Origin: Gemmatimonadota bacterium
GTDB lineage: Bacteria; Gemmatimonadota; Gemmatimonadetes; Longimicrobiales; Gaopeijiaceae
Reading direction: 5' to 3'
NCBI GenBank assembly: GCA_015664885.1
Contig: DQPL01000089.1
Span: 1-64,000, forward strand
DNA: 64,000 nt
Under the pieces are notes generated by a model, which was given only the letters and a program-made list of their open reading frames with translations, did not search any database and was not told the DNA's origin. Position 1 is the stretch's first letter; each line of letters begins with the position of its first letter. The translations under genes and the position numbers were made by a program. Below, one piece after another: positions 33,146 through 43,870 of this stretch.

Positions 33146-34152
33146 GCACCCACTTCCCTTTCCGATCGACCGTCCAGGACCTCCGAAACGAAGATCCCGG
33201 CTGCACCGATCACACCCGCCGTCTCCGGAAGCTCGCCCGGTACGATCTGGCATGCTTCGACCGCGGACTTGAACGCCCGACGACGTACCTCGGCGCGTAA
33301 CGGACCGAACAGGTGATCACCTGCGCGCGTGACGCCCCCAACGATGACGATGACCTCCGGGTTGAGCGTATTCACGATATTGGCTACGCCGGCTCCCAGG
33401 ATCTTGGCGGTCTCGAGCATCACTTCGTGGGCGTACTCGTCCCCCAGCACGAGCGCCTCGTACACGGTCACGGCGGTGATGCGCTCGAGGTCATTCTCTA
33501 CCAACTCCGAGAGCACGGACTCGTAACCGGCCTCTACGCCTTCGCGCGCACGCGCGGCGATGTTCGGACCGGACGCATAGGCCTCCAGGCATCCGTAGTT
33601 GCCACACGCACAGCGCCGACCGTTGAGATCGATCGTGGTATGCCCGATCTCCCCCGCGCTGCCCGAGACGCCACGCACGACGCGTCCGTCGAGGATCACG
33701 CCACCGCCGATCCCTGTACCCAGCGTGACACCCACCAACGTGCTGACGCCCCGCCCCGCGCCTTGCCACCATTCGCCGTACGTGGCGCAGTTGGCGTCGT
33801 TGTCGAGCGTGGCAGGCAAGTCGAGACCATGCGCGATGCGGTCGCGGATGGGATAGTCGGTCCAGCCGAGATTTGGCGTCGCGATCACGACCCCTGCATC
33901 GAGATCGAGCGGGCCGGGGCAACCGATCCCGACGCCGACGATGTCGTCACGCGAGCCTCCGTGCGCGTCGAGCACCTCCTTAATCGCGTCTTCGGCCATG
34001 CGCTCGATGTCAGCCACGGCCGCGTCCGCGCCGCGTTCGGGCTCGGTGGCACGCGAACGCAAAGCCAAGGGATCGCCTCCCGCGACGGGGACGAGGCCCA
34101 CGACCAGGTTGGTCCCCCCGATGTCCACGCCGACGACCCAGCCGCCGCTCAC
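33142..34152 (-). CDS. ROK-family sugar kinase (glucokinase-like)
   Basis: A 336-residue ROK kinase with no N-terminal DNA-binding domain. The phosphate-binding VVGVDIGGTN (6-15), catalytic DNDAN (117-121), GEIGH (167-171) and the zinc motif CACGNYGCLE (181-190) are intact, which fits a glucokinase, N-acetylmannosamine or N-acetylglucosamine kinase. The GTG at 34150-34152 overlaps the glycosyltransferase stop (GTGA); the much longer open frame upstream is a shadow. It precedes a second sugar kinase gene in the same operon. Confidence 0.92.
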   Translation of the reverse strand: MSGGWVVGVDIGGTNLVVGLVPVAGGDPLALRSRATEPERGADAAVADIERMAEDAIKEVLDAHGGSRDDIVGVGIGCPGPLDLDAGVVIATPNLGWTDYPIRDRIAHGLDLPATLDNDANCATYGEWWQGAGRGVSTLVGVTLGTGIGGGVILDGRVVRGVSGSAGEIGHTTIDLNGRRCACGNYGCLEAYASGPNIAARAREGVEAGYESVLSELVENDLERITAVTVYEALVLGDEYAHEVMLETAKILGAGVANIVNTLNPEVIVIVGGVTRAGDHLFGPLRAEVRRRAFKSAVEACQIVPGELPETAGVIGAAGIFVSEVLDGRSEREVGA

Positions 34153-35009
34153 GCAGTAGCCTCGGGGTCGATGCGCACGGACACGTCGATCGCCTCGGTT
34201 TCTCGCAGACCGTTCGGCGCGCGCGTCTCCCGCTGTCGACGTATGCGGTCGCGGATAGCCCGGTTCGCCCGCGTCGTCGCAGGGTCCTTGTAGGGGCGCC
34301 CATGGTGAAGGTGTAGGCAGACCGCGCGGTGCCGAATCTGCTTGCCGTGAACCCCGGCGTTCTCGAGCCGCTCGCCCGCAGCCCGGTCGAGGCCACCCCA
34401 GCCCATGTCCAGGTCGAATCCGTTGATGCTCAGCAGATGCTCCTTCCAAGTCGAGGCACTGTGGCCATTCCAGGTTGGTCGGGTCGGCGTTATGGCGTCG
34501 AGCGCGCGCGCGAGCATGGCACTCCTGGTGAGCCGCAGAGCTCGGCGCCCCGGGCGGTATCCGTGTGCCCGGAGCCACGACGCATCAAATACATGACCGG
34601 TGTCGATGGCGCGCTCGTCCACCTCGAGCGTCACCGACTCCGGAAGCTTCAAGTACCCGCCTGACAGGAATCGATCCGGTTCCGCAAGGCTCAGGTGGGT
34701 GGCCACGAAGTCGTCTCTGGGAATGCAGTCCCCGTCGCTGAAGATCAGATAAGCACCGGCGGCGGCGGCGATCGCCCGATTGAGCGCCTCGGTCTTTCTG
34801 AATCCCCGGTCGGGGTGCCAGACATGGCGCACGTTCAGTCCCTCTTCGGCTGCCCGCCGCACTACGCTTGCCGTCTCCGGGCCCGAACCATCGTCGGCGA
34901 CCACCACCTCGAAGTCCGAAAGCGTCTGGCGCGCGTATCCAAGTAGCGCCAGCTCCAAGCAGCGCGGTTGCTCGTACGTCGAGAGAACGATCGAAACCTG
35001 CTCGTTCAA
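34149..35009 (-). CDS. Family 2 glycosyltransferase
   Basis: A 286-residue soluble GT-A fold enzyme. The N-terminal nucleotide-sugar domain shows [22 protein letters not shown] (about 32-43) and the metal-binding FSDGDC (about 89-94). A galactosyltransferase-like C-terminal segment ([20 protein letters not shown], about 194-213) is also visible. There are no membrane segments. The start is the TTG at 35007-35009, overlapping the lepA stop (TTGA). The acceptor is unknown; the two following sugar kinases make a glycan or glycolipid pathway possible. Confidence 0.85.
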   Translation of the reverse strand: MNEQVSIVLSTYEQPRCLELALLGYARQTLSDFEVVVADDGSGPETASVVRRAAEEGLNVRHVWHPDRGFRKTEALNRAIAAAAGAYLIFSDGDCIPRDDFVATHLSLAEPDRFLSGGYLKLPESVTLEVDERAIDTGHVFDASWLRAHGYRPGRRALRLTRSAMLARALDAITPTRPTWNGHSASTWKEHLLSINGFDLDMGWGGLDRAAGERLENAGVHGKQIRHRAVCLHLHHGRPYKDPATTRANRAIRDRIRRQRETRAPNGLRETEAIDVSVRIDPEATA

Positions 35010-36808
35010 TCGTCACCCAGGTGCAGCACCGCCAGAAAGGCCTCCTGAGGGATCTCTACGGTTCCGACCAGCTTCATTCGCTTCTTCCCCGCCTTTTGCT
35101 TTTCGAGCAGCTTGCGCTTGCGGGTGATGTCCCCGCCATAACACTTGGCGGTCACGGCCTTGCGGTGCGGCTTCACGTTCGTGCGGGCAATGACGTCGTT
35201 TCCGATCGCGGCCTGCAGCGAGACCGCGAATTGCTGCCGAGGGATCAGTTCCTTGAGCTTCCGCACCAGATCACGGCCATGCAGGAAGGCCTTGTCCTCG
35301 TGGATGATCACGCTGAACGCGTCCACCGGATCTCCGTTCACGAGGATGTCGAGGCGGACGAGCTGGTCCGGCCGCATCTCGATGAACTCGTAGTCGAGCC
35401 CCGCGTAGCCCCGCGTACCGCTCTTGAGGCGGTCGTAGAAGTCGAGCACGATCTCAGAGAGCGGCAGCTCGAAGTCTAATTCGACGCGTTGCGGATCCAG
35501 GTAGTTCATGCCCTTGAAGGTCCCCCGGCGCTCGTGACAGAGCTTCTGAACGTTGCCGATGTACTCGGATGGGCAGAGGATACGCGCGAGCACGATGGGT
35601 TCGGCAACCGACTCGATGCGTACGGGGTCGGGCAGCGCAGTCGGGCTCTCGACGTGCAATTCAGAGCCATCGGTGAGCTTGACGTAGTACTCCACATTCG
35701 GCACCGTCGTGATGAGTTCGACGCCGAACTCCCGATCGAGGCGTTCTTGCACGATCTCCATGTGGAGTAGCCCAAGGAACCCGCACCGGAAACCGAAGCC
35801 GAGGGCGATCGACGTTTCGGGCACGTATTGCAGCGAGGCGTCGTTGAGTCTCAGGCGCTCCAACGCTTCACGCAGATCCTCGTAGTCGTCCGCATCCGTC
35901 GGGTACAGGCCAGCGAACACCATCGGGCGAACCTCTTTATACCCCTGCAGCAACTCGCCCGCTCTGTTCTCAGCATCGAGAATCGTGTCTCCGACCTTCG
36001 TATCAGCGACCGCCCTGATTGTGGCAACGACGTACCCCACCTGTCCTGGCGTAAGCTCTGAGCGCGGCCAGCGGCCCAGGCGTAGGCTCCCGACCTCGGT
36101 GACATCATACTTCGCGTCGACAGTCCCGAACGTGATCTTCGTTCCGGCCTTGATGGTGCCGTCGACGACGCGAATGGAGGGCACTGCTCCGAGATACTTG
36201 TCGTAGTACGAGTCGAAGATCAGTGCACGCAGCGGGGCGTTGATGTCACCCTGCGGCGGCGGCACTCGTGCAACGACCGCCTCCAGGATTGCGTCGATGC
36301 CGACTCCTTCTTTCGCGCTCGCCAGGAGTACGGAGTCAGCTTCGACGCCCAGCAGGTCGACGACCTCGTCCCGCCGTCGCTCAGGTTCCGCTCCCGGCAG
36401 GTCGATCTTGTTGATAACCGGAATGATCTCCAAGTCGGCGTCGAGCGCCAGGAACAGGTTCGAGAGCGTCTGAGCCTGCACACCCTGGGTCGCGTCCACG
36501 ACGAGAATCGCCCCTTCGCAAGCCGCCAGCGAGCGCGACACCTCGTAGGTGAAGTCCACGTGCCCCGGCGTGTCGATGAGGTTCAGCTCATACTCGTTCC
36601 CGTCTTCCGCCTCATACGCCATGCGAACCGCGTGCAGCTTGATGGTGATCCCACGCTCGCGCTCGAGCTCGTTGTCGTCCAACACCTGCTCGCGCATCTG
36701 GCGCTTATCGAGCGTTTGGGTGCCCTCGAGCAATCGGTCGGCCAACGTCGATTTGCCGTGGTCGATGTGCGCCACGATACAGAAATTCCGAATGCGATCC
36801 GTGTCCAA
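35006..36808 (-). CDS. lepA: Elongation factor 4 (LepA)
   Basis: Ribosome-associated GTPase that can back-translocate stalled ribosomes. G1 [10 protein letters not shown]3 DTPGHVDF and G4 NKID are all present, and the C-terminal LepA-specific domain ends with [31 protein letters not shown]. The start taken is the TTG at 36806-36808, giving [18 protein letters not shown] and 600 residues, the usual length. An ATG at 36917-36919 would add a 37-residue extension unlike other LepA proteins. The gene heads a probable seven-gene operon running to 29504. Confidence 0.93.
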   Translation of the reverse strand: MDTDRIRNFCIVAHIDHGKSTLADRLLEGTQTLDKRQMREQVLDDNELERERGITIKLHAVRMAYEAEDGNEYELNLIDTPGHVDFTYEVSRSLAACEGAILVVDATQGVQAQTLSNLFLALDADLEIIPVINKIDLPGAEPERRRDEVVDLLGVEADSVLLASAKEGVGIDAILEAVVARVPPPQGDINAPLRALIFDSYYDKYLGAVPSIRVVDGTIKAGTKITFGTVDAKYDVTEVGSLRLGRWPRSELTPGQVGYVVATIRAVADTKVGDTILDAENRAGELLQGYKEVRPMVFAGLYPTDADDYEDLREALERLRLNDASLQYVPETSIALGFGFRCGFLGLLHMEIVQERLDREFGVELITTVPNVEYYVKLTDGSELHVESPTALPDPVRIESVAEPIVLARILCPSEYIGNVQKLCHERRGTFKGMNYLDPQRVELDFELPLSEIVLDFYDRLKSGTRGYAGLDYEFIEMRPDQLVRLDILVNGDPVDAFSVIIHEDKAFLHGRDLVRKLKELIPRQQFAVSLQAAIGNDVIARTNVKPHRKAVTAKCYGGDITRKRKLLEKQKAGKKRMKLVGTVEIPQEAFLAVLHLGDD

Positions 36809-36922
36809 GAAGCAGCGCGTGAGTATAGAGGAGTGAGGCCCGGAGAGAGCCAAAGCTAATCGTGCGCCGAGTGCCCTCGAAGTCCAAGAAGGCTGTACGG
36901 CTTTCGCCAACGTCCGCATTGA

Positions 36923-36950
36923 TTGACGAGTCAGTGATAGAGGTTAGTGT
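36923..36950 (+). promoter_or_regulatory. Candidate promoter for the lipoprotein gene
   Basis: TTGACG (36923-36928) and TAGTGT (36945-36950) are separated by 16 bases, about 115 bases before the lipoprotein ATG. The -35 is good but the -10 is weak. It lies just upstream of, and diverges from, lepA. Confidence 0.3.
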
Positions 36951-37065
36951 TGAAGCACCCGCTGAGAGTTGATTCCACGCGGGCGCCCCCCCAACCGCGC
37001 CCCTCCCGAGAGACACCGACCGAGCAATACTCGTGTCGCCTTTCACGCCGTCCAAGGAGTGCCTC

Positions 37066-37461
37066 ATGAACCGTTTTCGGATGGTGTCCACGGCCGTGGC
37101 CGGATGCCTCCTCTTCTCCGGGTGTGAAGTGCCCACCGATCCGCCGATTCTGGAGCAGCGGTGGATCGTCCCCATCGAGGAGACCACGCTATCAGTGGAC
37201 CAGTTGCTGCCAGCCGGGGTTTCGGTCTCCGGTAACAGCTTCAGTGTGAGCATGGATCCGTTCTCGACCGGCCAAACATTGGGCGCTGCGTGCGGCGCTT
37301 GCGCGGCCCTGAACGGCCTCACGGCGCCGGCCCCCGCGTTTTCGACCTCCTTCGACACGAGTGAGAACCTACCTGCCGATGTAACGGCTGCTACGATCTC
37401 GAGCGCGTCCATTGAGATCCAGATCGCAAACGGCTTCTCCTTCGATCCCATCGCTGCCTGA
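37066..37461 (+). CDS. Small lipoprotein of unknown function, possibly truncated
   Basis: A 131-residue product with a lipoprotein signal peptide. The lipobox is FSGC with the lipidated Cys near residue 20, followed by EVPTDPPILEQRWIVPIEE. The rest is a low-complexity Ser/Thr/Ala-rich beta-type sequence with a CGAC pair near residue 73. An ideal AAGGAG lies upstream of the ATG. The chain stops abruptly inside a beta strand (IEIQIANGFSFDPIAA), so it may be the start of a longer protein cut by a mutation or deletion. I see no clear continuation in the next 180 bases. Confidence 0.6.
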   Translation: MNRFRMVSTAVAGCLLFSGCEVPTDPPILEQRWIVPIEETTLSVDQLLPAGVSVSGNSFSVSMDPFSTGQTLGAACGACAALNGLTAPAPAFSTSFDTSENLPADVTAATISSASIEIQIANGFSFDPIAA

Positions 37462-37646
37462 ATCCCCCTCCTCTGGCCCAGCAAGGGGGCAACAGCCATG
37501 CCACGCGGCGGAACCGCTTCATTGCTGGTACCTGGAGTCGTTCACGTCCACAGCCGAGGACACCGCGGCGGCGCGGGAGGACAGGGTGTGGACATGCTTC
37601 GCGCCCGTTGAGCGGTGCTGGGCCCGCCGGTAGCTTTCCTGGCTCT

Positions 37647-38573
37647 ATGGACAAACAACGCACTGCTTCGCCGACCCGGCGCCCCGATCTGCTCGATCCG
37701 GCGACGCTATCACAGCTCGGTGGTATCGAATTCATCGCGCGTGAGGTCGTGGAAGGCTTTTTGATGGGTCTGCACCGCTCACCCCACCGGGGATTCTCGG
37801 CGGAGTTCGCCGAGCTACGTGCATACCAGGCCGGGGACGATCTCCGCTACATCGACTGGCGCATGTACGGCCGCTCGGATCGCTTCTTCGTCAAGCAGTT
37901 CGAGCAAGAGACCAATCTCCGCGCCCACCTGCTGCTGGACGTCAGCGAGTCGATGGGGTGGAGCTCGGACCCGGGAGTACAGCCCACCAAGCTGTGGTAC
38001 GCCAAGCACCTGGCTGCCTCGCTAGCGCTCATCCTTTTGCGCCAGGGCGACTCCGTGGGCCTTTTGGCGTTTCACGACACAATCGTGGACCGAGTTCAAG
38101 CGCGGGGCGGACGACGGCAGTGGAGTGAGCTCGCGCGCCGGCTGACGGCTCTTCAGGCGACGGGTGGCACCTCGGCCGAAGGCGCGTTGCGGGACCTGGC
38201 AGTGCGCCTCCGTCGCGCCGGCCTCGTAGTCCTGCTCTCGGATCTACTCGTCAACACGGATGAAACCCTGACCGCGCTCAAGTTCCTGAGGCATCACGGA
38301 CACGAGGTGCTGGTCTTTCATCTGCTGGATCCCGGGGAGCGGGAGCTGCCCGCGGCCTCGGAGGCGCGCTTCTACGATCCGGAGACCAACGACGAACTGC
38401 TGGTCAGTGTGGCGGACATTCGGGTCGAGTACCGGGAGGCCGTAGCCGACGCCCTCGAGGAGTGGAAGCGAAAACTGCAGCCGCATGGCATCGACTACCA
38501 AGTGATCGATACCGACCAGCCGCTCTCGTTGGCTCTGCGCGCCTATCTGCGCAAGCGGGAGCGCCTCGGATGA
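37647..38573 (+). CDS. DUF58 domain protein (VWA-like)
   Basis: A 308-residue cytoplasmic protein of the DUF58 family, usually found with MoxR ATPases and Bat proteins. The DUF58 signature FSAEFAELRAYQAGDDLRYI, IDWRMYGRSDRFFVKQFEQE is at about residues 49-87, and VWA-like DVSESMGW (about 97-104) carries a MIDAS-like DxSxS. No moxR gene is adjacent here. The ATG at 37647 has no strong Shine-Dalgarno. The BatA-like gene follows 22 bases downstream. Confidence 0.88.
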   Translation: MDKQRTASPTRRPDLLDPATLSQLGGIEFIAREVVEGFLMGLHRSPHRGFSAEFAELRAYQAGDDLRYIDWRMYGRSDRFFVKQFEQETNLRAHLLLDVSESMGWSSDPGVQPTKLWYAKHLAASLALILLRQGDSVGLLAFHDTIVDRVQARGGRRQWSELARRLTALQATGGTSAEGALRDLAVRLRRAGLVVLLSDLLVNTDETLTALKFLRHHGHEVLVFHLLDPGERELPAASEARFYDPETNDELLVSVADIRVEYREAVADALEEWKRKLQPHGIDYQVIDTDQPLSLALRAYLRKRERLG

Positions 38574-38595
38574 CGCTTCGCATCGAGCTCTACTG

Positions 38596-40545
38596 ATGGG
38601 GGCTCTGAGTCCGCTATTCCTCGTAGCCGCGCTCACGGTCGGAGTGCCCATCTACCTCCACTTATTCCATCGGCACGAGACACGACGGCAGAGCTTCCCA
38701 GCGCTTCGCTACCTCGAGCGCACGGAGCGAGAGCATGCCCGCCAGATCAGGCTTCGTCAGCTGATCCTGCTGCTCATGCGCGTCACCGTCCTTGTGCTGT
38801 TGGTCGGCTCCGGCGCTCGCCTCTTTTTCAACGGCCGTGGCTCCGCGCACCCGGCGACCGCCGTGGTCATCGTGATCGACAACTCCATGAGCAGCGGCCT
38901 AGTGGTCGGAGAGGTCCGCGTTCTCGATCGCCTCAAAGAGCTCGCCCGCCAGACCCTCGAGGGCGCCTCCGACGAGGATCTGTTCTGGGTCATTCGTGCC
39001 GGCGAACCATGGCTACCCGCGCTGCCGGCGTCGGCCGCACAGGCCAGAGAGGCGGTCGACGCGATCGAAGCCAGCGACGCCGCCGGTGACTTGACCGCCT
39101 CGCTCGAGCGCGCGGCGGAACTGTTGCGGACCGCCGAACTGGAACGCCGAGAAATTCATCTGCTCTCCGATCTCCAGCGCACTGCCTTTCAACCGCCTCA
39201 GGAGGCCCCCGCCGGGACGCTACCGGTAGTGGCCTGGGTCTCGAGCACGTCTTCGACGCCCAACCACGCCCTGAGTGGAGCCCTGGTGGGAGGTGGTTTA
39301 CCGCCGCTGGAAGGCCAGCGGACCACGGTGGTCGTGACCGCGCTCGAAACTGGCGACACCACGCGGCTACCCCTTAGGGTGCTCGTCAACGAGCGCATCC
39401 GGGGTGCCGCAACCGTCCCGCAAGGTTCGGCCACGTCGGTCGTGCTGCCGCCCACCGCTGCCGGCTGGGTCCGTGGCTATGCCGACACCGACCCCGACGC
39501 CCTGCGGGCCGACGATCGTCGCTACTTCGCCTATCGTTCGCGCTCCGCGCCGTTGCTCGCGTCAACGCGTGACGCAGGCATGTTCATAAGCGAAGCCGTT
39601 ACCGTGCTGGCGTCTGCGAATCGGGTCGTGCGTAGCTCGGCCGCCACCGCGGAACTGCTCATCTCGGCCGGTGGCGACAATCTGGATCAACTCGGCGCAA
39701 CGGGCGCGGCGCTGATCGTACCCGCAGCGGACCCCACGCTGCTTCCGGCGCTCAATCGCCGTCTGGCGGACGCCGGCATCCCCTGGCGGTATGAGGTGCG
39801 CGCGCTTTCGGGCGGCGCCGAGCTGCAAGGACGTACGCTTCCGGCACCGCTCGAGGGCGTCCGAGTCGAGGCGTGGTACCGCATGACGCTCGCCTCCGCC
39901 CCCACCACGCCGACGAGAACCCTGGCAGAGGTGAATACCGACCCGTGGGCTGTTGAGGGCACATCAGCGTTCGGCCGCCGCTACCTACTGCTCGCCTCGT
40001 CACTCGATGCGCCGTCCACAACGCTGCCGGTATCGACTGGGATGCTGCGCTTCATCGACTGGGCGGCGAGCGCCTGGGCTGGTCGGGCAGGCTTGGAAGG
40101 TGAGCTGCTGGCAGGTGCGCACTTGCCTGCGCCTTTGGGAGCCACAAAAGTGCGCTTCCCGTCTGGCGAAGATCATGAAATCGACGGCACGCGCACGGTC
40201 CGTGGCACTGGCAAGGCCGGTTTCTACACTTTTCTCGCTTCGGATACGACGGTGTCGGTGGTCGCGCTGAACACACCGGTGAACGAGTCTCGCCTGGCGC
40301 GTGTTTCGGAGGACGATCTCCCAGCCCTGATCGGATCTGGCGTAGTCTCGGTCGAGCGAGAAGAGGACTGGGCCCGTACCGTCTTCCGGACGCGTCAGGG
40401 CCCCGAGCTCTGGTGGCCGCTGCTTCTGGCGGCGGCCCTGCTGATGGCGATCGAAGCGCTGTTGGCCGCCGCAGGTCGGGTAAAGATACCTGCCAAGACG
40501 CGACCGAAGGCCGCGCGCAGCACGGTGCCGAATGCCGCGGCCTGA
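38596..40545 (+). CDS. BatA-like membrane protein with VWA domain
   Basis: A 649-residue protein. Its N-terminus (SPLFLVAALTVGVPIYLHLF, then RRQSFPALRYLERTEREHAR) is the BatA/aerotolerance N-terminal domain with two membrane helices at about 4-22 and 52-74. A VWA domain follows (VVIVIDNSMSSG, about 92-103, with a MIDAS-like DNSMS), then a large exported region and a last helix at about 613-632. It pairs with the DUF58 gene. Bat systems are linked to membrane stability and stress tolerance, but the specific role is not established. Its stop lies 14 bases inside the mfd gene. Confidence 0.85.
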   Translation: MGALSPLFLVAALTVGVPIYLHLFHRHETRRQSFPALRYLERTEREHARQIRLRQLILLLMRVTVLVLLVGSGARLFFNGRGSAHPATAVVIVIDNSMSSGLVVGEVRVLDRLKELARQTLEGASDEDLFWVIRAGEPWLPALPASAAQAREAVDAIEASDAAGDLTASLERAAELLRTAELERREIHLLSDLQRTAFQPPQEAPAGTLPVVAWVSSTSSTPNHALSGALVGGGLPPLEGQRTTVVVTALETGDTTRLPLRVLVNERIRGAATVPQGSATSVVLPPTAAGWVRGYADTDPDALRADDRRYFAYRSRSAPLLASTRDAGMFISEAVTVLASANRVVRSSAATAELLISAGGDNLDQLGATGAALIVPAADPTLLPALNRRLADAGIPWRYEVRALSGGAELQGRTLPAPLEGVRVEAWYRMTLASAPTTPTRTLAEVNTDPWAVEGTSAFGRRYLLLASSLDAPSTTLPVSTGMLRFIDWAASAWAGRAGLEGELLAGAHLPAPLGATKVRFPSGEDHEIDGTRTVRGTGKAGFYTFLASDTTVSVVALNTPVNESRLARVSEDDLPALIGSGVVSVEREEDWARTVFRTRQGPELWWPLLLAAALLMAIEALLAAAGRVKIPAKTRPKAARSTVPNAAA

Positions 40546-43500
40546 CCCGATCCTCGATGCGGTCGCTTCGTGCCCTACGGTCGAAGCACTCACCACGGGC
40601 CTCCCGACGTCAGGTACCGTAGCTCAGGTCGGCGGAGTCATCGGTTCGCTCGGGCCTCTGGTACTCGCAGCACTCCACCGAGCGAATCGAGAGCGTGTGT
40701 TCGTCGCTTTGGCTCCGACACCTCTGGACGCAATCGCGGCGGAGGCTGACCTCGAGACCGTGCTGGGGGGGGCCGGCGCTTCTCACTTGTATCCGCAGAA
40801 GGAAGCACTGCCCTACGAAGAGTCGGAGCCGCATCTCGAAATCGGGGGCCTCAGGGTCGAGGCGGTACAGGCGCTGTTCTCCGGCCGCACCCAGATCCTG
40901 GTCACGACCCCGCGTGCCCTCCAAGAGCGGGTCCCTATTCCGGAACGACTCGCCGAGCTGAGGCGGACGTTTCGCGCGGGTGACCAGGTGGTCTTCTCGG
41001 AACTGCCCGTGTACCTCGAGGCGCAGGGTTTCGAGAAAGTGGCCCTAGTCGAGGCGGTAGGCCAGTTCGCTGTGAGAGGTGGCATCCTCGACATTTTCTC
41101 AGTCGCGGCAGGGGACCCGGTGCGAATCGAGTTCTGGGGCGACGAGATCGAGTCGATCCGCAGCTTCGACATCCTGGACCAGCGTTCGACGGGAGAACTG
41201 GCGGAGACGCACGTGCTGCCCGTCGACTTTCGCAGAAATGAAGAGAACTCGGAACGCACGGTTGCCAGATCCCTGCTCGAGTTGCTGCCCTCCGACGCAA
41301 TCATCGTTCGTCTCGGCGCATGGGAGATCCCGGAGGACGTGCGACGCACGTGGACACGTGTCTCGACGTTGTACGAAGAGCTCGTCCATTCGGGCGCAAC
41401 TCCGCTGCCGCCCTCCTCACTCTTCCTGGAACCCGAAGAATTCGCTCAACGGATGGCTCGCTTTCCCAGACTCGAACTGGACGAGGCGTCCGGACCCGGC
41501 GCAAGCCTTCCGGCAAAAGTGCCACCGGCGATCGACCGCGATATGGCGAAGCTGGAGGCGTATCTACGGGAGGGCAGCACCACCGGCAACGATACCCTTC
41601 TGCTCTGCGACAACGATGGCCAACTCCAGCGGCTCGAGGAGATCCTCGGCGGCGCCCGGCGGCTCCCGCCGGGCACGCGCATCGGCCTCGGGTCGCTATC
41701 GACCGGGTTCGAACTCGCCTGTGGCGCCGCACCGCTGCGAGTGCTCAACGACCACGAGATCTTTCGCCGAACGCGCCGGGTCCGCCGCAGCCGCCGCTTC
41801 AGAGGAGCCGTAGCGCTGGAGAGCCTCTCGCAGCTGACCCCCGGGGACTACGTGGTCCACATGGATCACGGCGTGGGGCGCTTCGTCGGTCTGGAGCATC
41901 TGGAGATCGCTGGAGAGGAGATCGAGGCGTTGACCATCGAGTACGGCGGCGGCGAGCTGCTTCGGCTTCCGGTCTACCGGCTCGATCTGATCGAGCGCTG
42001 GGTCGGTGCATCCGACGACTCCAAGCCGCCGGGCATCCACCGCATCGGCGGCAAGCGCTGGAAGAGCCAAAAGAAGAAGACGGAGCAGGTCATCGAGGCC
42101 ATGACCGTGGAGTTGCTCGAGCTCTACGCGCGCCGGGAGGCCGCAACGGGCTTCGCGTTCTCGAAGGACACGCGTTGGCAGATGGAGATGGAATCCTCGT
42201 TCCTCTTCGAGGATACTCCAGATCAACGCCAGGCCAGCGAAGACGTGAAGCGCGACATGGAGTCCACGCGACCCATGGACCGCCTCATCTGCGGAGACGT
42301 CGGTTACGGCAAGACCGAAGTCGCGATCCGGGCGGCCTTCAAAGCGATCCAGGACGGGAAGCAGGTCGCAGTACTGGCGCCCACGACGATCCTGGTCGAG
42401 CAGCACCGGCACACCTTCCAGGAGCGCCTGGCGGACTATCCGGTGCGCGTCGGGGCGCTGAGCCGATTCCGCTCGCCCAAGGAACAGAAGGAGATCCTCG
42501 CTCAAGTCGCCACTGGTGAGGTCGACATCATCGTCGGGACCCATCGCCTGCTCTCTGATGACGTCGTAATGAAGGACCTCGGGCTGCTCATCATCGACGA
42601 AGAGCAACGCTTCGGCGTCAAGCACAAGGAGCGCCTCAAGAGACTGCGCGCATCGATCGACGTGCTCGCGCTGTCGGCCACGCCAATTCCCCGCACGCTC
42701 TACCTATCGCTCTCGGGGATCCGCGACATGTCACTCATCCGCACGCCGCCGCGCGACCGCATGCCGATCTTCACCAACGTTCTTCCTTGGACGGATCAAC
42801 TGCTGTCCGAAGCGCTGCACCGCGAGCTCGACCGCGGGGGGCAGACGTTCTTCCTCCACAACCGCGTCGATACGATCTACACCGTCGCAGAGGACGTAAG
42901 AGCGCTCGCACCCGAGGCGCGAATGGAAGTCGCGCACGGTCAGATGAGCGCAAGGGAACTGGACAACGTGATGCGGGCTTTCGTCGACGGAGAGATCGAC
43001 GTACTCGTTTGCTCGTCGATCATCGAGAACGGTCTCGACGTACCCAACGCCAATACACTCATCGTCGATCGCGCGGACCGCTTCGGCCTCTCCCAGTTGT
43101 ACCAGATCCGTGGAAGGGTTGGGCGCTCTCACCGGCGGGCGTACTGCTACCTCTTGGTCCCGGACCCGGTAGCCGAGGACGCAGAGCGACGACTGCGCGT
43201 ACTCGAGCACTACACCGAGCTCGGCTCGGGCTATTCGGTGGCGCTGCGCGACCTCGAGCTTCGTGGGGCGGGCAACCTGCTCGGCGCCGATCAATCAGGT
43301 TTCGCGCAGCATGTCGGACTCGATGCGTATATGCGGCTCGTCAAGAGGACGGTCGATCGACTTCAGAAGGGTGAGCAGCAGCCGGAGTGGCCCGATCCCG
43401 ACGTCTCATTGGCGGGACCCGCGTACTTACCGGAGGGGTACGTTTCCGACCCGGGTCAGAAACTTCATCTTTACCGACGGCTCTCGCGCGTCGAGGGGCG

Positions 43501-43846
43501 GACGCAGGTGGAGTCGCTGCGGATCGAGTTGCTGGATCGTTTTGGATCGCTCCCTGTTGAAGTCGAGAGCCTGCTCGACGCTGCCGTGCTCCGAGTGTTG
43601 GGAAGGAGCTTGGGGGTTGATCGTATCCTTGTACGGGAGGACTCTGCGCGAGTGACGTTCAGGCCGGGCTTCGTGCCCCGCATGGCGGTGCTCGAGGGTC
43701 CTTTAAGGCAGAGACAGACCGAAGTCGAGATACGTCGTCTGGAGCCGCTTTCGATCGTGCTTCATCAAGTTGGAATGGACCCCGTTCTGGAGACGCTGAT
43801 GGTGGCGCTCGAGGCCCTTCGCTCAGCCCACTCAGCTGCCGCATGA
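40532..43846 (+). CDS. mfd: Transcription-repair coupling factor
   Basis: A 1104-residue ATPase that removes stalled RNA polymerase and recruits UvrA. The N-terminal UvrB-like module (about 1-340) is followed by the RNA-polymerase-interaction (CarD-like) domain from about residue 430 ([20 protein letters not shown]). RecG-like motor motifs come next: Walker [10 protein letters not shown] near 588, DEEQRFG near 689, [13 protein letters not shown] and [18 protein letters not shown]. The C-terminal TRCF domain begins near 955. All appear intact. The ATG at 40532 lies inside the preceding gene's end. Confidence 0.97.
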   Translation: MPRPDPILDAVASCPTVEALTTGLPTSGTVAQVGGVIGSLGPLVLAALHRANRERVFVALAPTPLDAIAAEADLETVLGGAGASHLYPQKEALPYEESEPHLEIGGLRVEAVQALFSGRTQILVTTPRALQERVPIPERLAELRRTFRAGDQVVFSELPVYLEAQGFEKVALVEAVGQFAVRGGILDIFSVAAGDPVRIEFWGDEIESIRSFDILDQRSTGELAETHVLPVDFRRNEENSERTVARSLLELLPSDAIIVRLGAWEIPEDVRRTWTRVSTLYEELVHSGATPLPPSSLFLEPEEFAQRMARFPRLELDEASGPGASLPAKVPPAIDRDMAKLEAYLREGSTTGNDTLLLCDNDGQLQRLEEILGGARRLPPGTRIGLGSLSTGFELACGAAPLRVLNDHEIFRRTRRVRRSRRFRGAVALESLSQLTPGDYVVHMDHGVGRFVGLEHLEIAGEEIEALTIEYGGGELLRLPVYRLDLIERWVGASDDSKPPGIHRIGGKRWKSQKKKTEQVIEAMTVELLELYARREAATGFAFSKDTRWQMEMESSFLFEDTPDQRQASEDVKRDMESTRPMDRLICGDVGYGKTEVAIRAAFKAIQDGKQVAVLAPTTILVEQHRHTFQERLADYPVRVGALSRFRSPKEQKEILAQVATGEVDIIVGTHRLLSDDVVMKDLGLLIIDEEQRFGVKHKERLKRLRASIDVLALSATPIPRTLYLSLSGIRDMSLIRTPPRDRMPIFTNVLPWTDQLLSEALHRELDRGGQTFFLHNRVDTIYTVAEDVRALAPEARMEVAHGQMSARELDNVMRAFVDGEIDVLVCSSIIENGLDVPNANTLIVDRADRFGLSQLYQIRGRVGRSHRRAYCYLLVPDPVAEDAERRLRVLEHYTELGSGYSVALRDLELRGAGNLLGADQSGFAQHVGLDAYMRLVKRTVDRLQKGEQQPEWPDPDVSLAGPAYLPEGYVSDPGQKLHLYRRLSRVEGRTQVESLRIELLDRFGSLPVEVESLLDAAVLRVLGRSLGVDRILVREDSARVTFRPGFVPRMAVLEGPLRQRQTEVEIRRLEPLSIVLHQVGMDPVLETLMVALEALRSAHSAAA

Positions 43847-43870
43847 TTTGGTGCTAGGAGAATCGATTCT

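Noticed and set aside
37464-37489. CCCCCT/AGGGGG inverted repeat after the lipoprotein gene
   Set aside because: Six pairs with a 14-base loop and no T-run; not a credible terminator.
41320-42519. Long plus-strand frame of 399 codons inside mfd
   Set aside because: Alternate-frame shadow of the clearly intact mfd gene, with low-complexity Arg/Gly/Pro composition.
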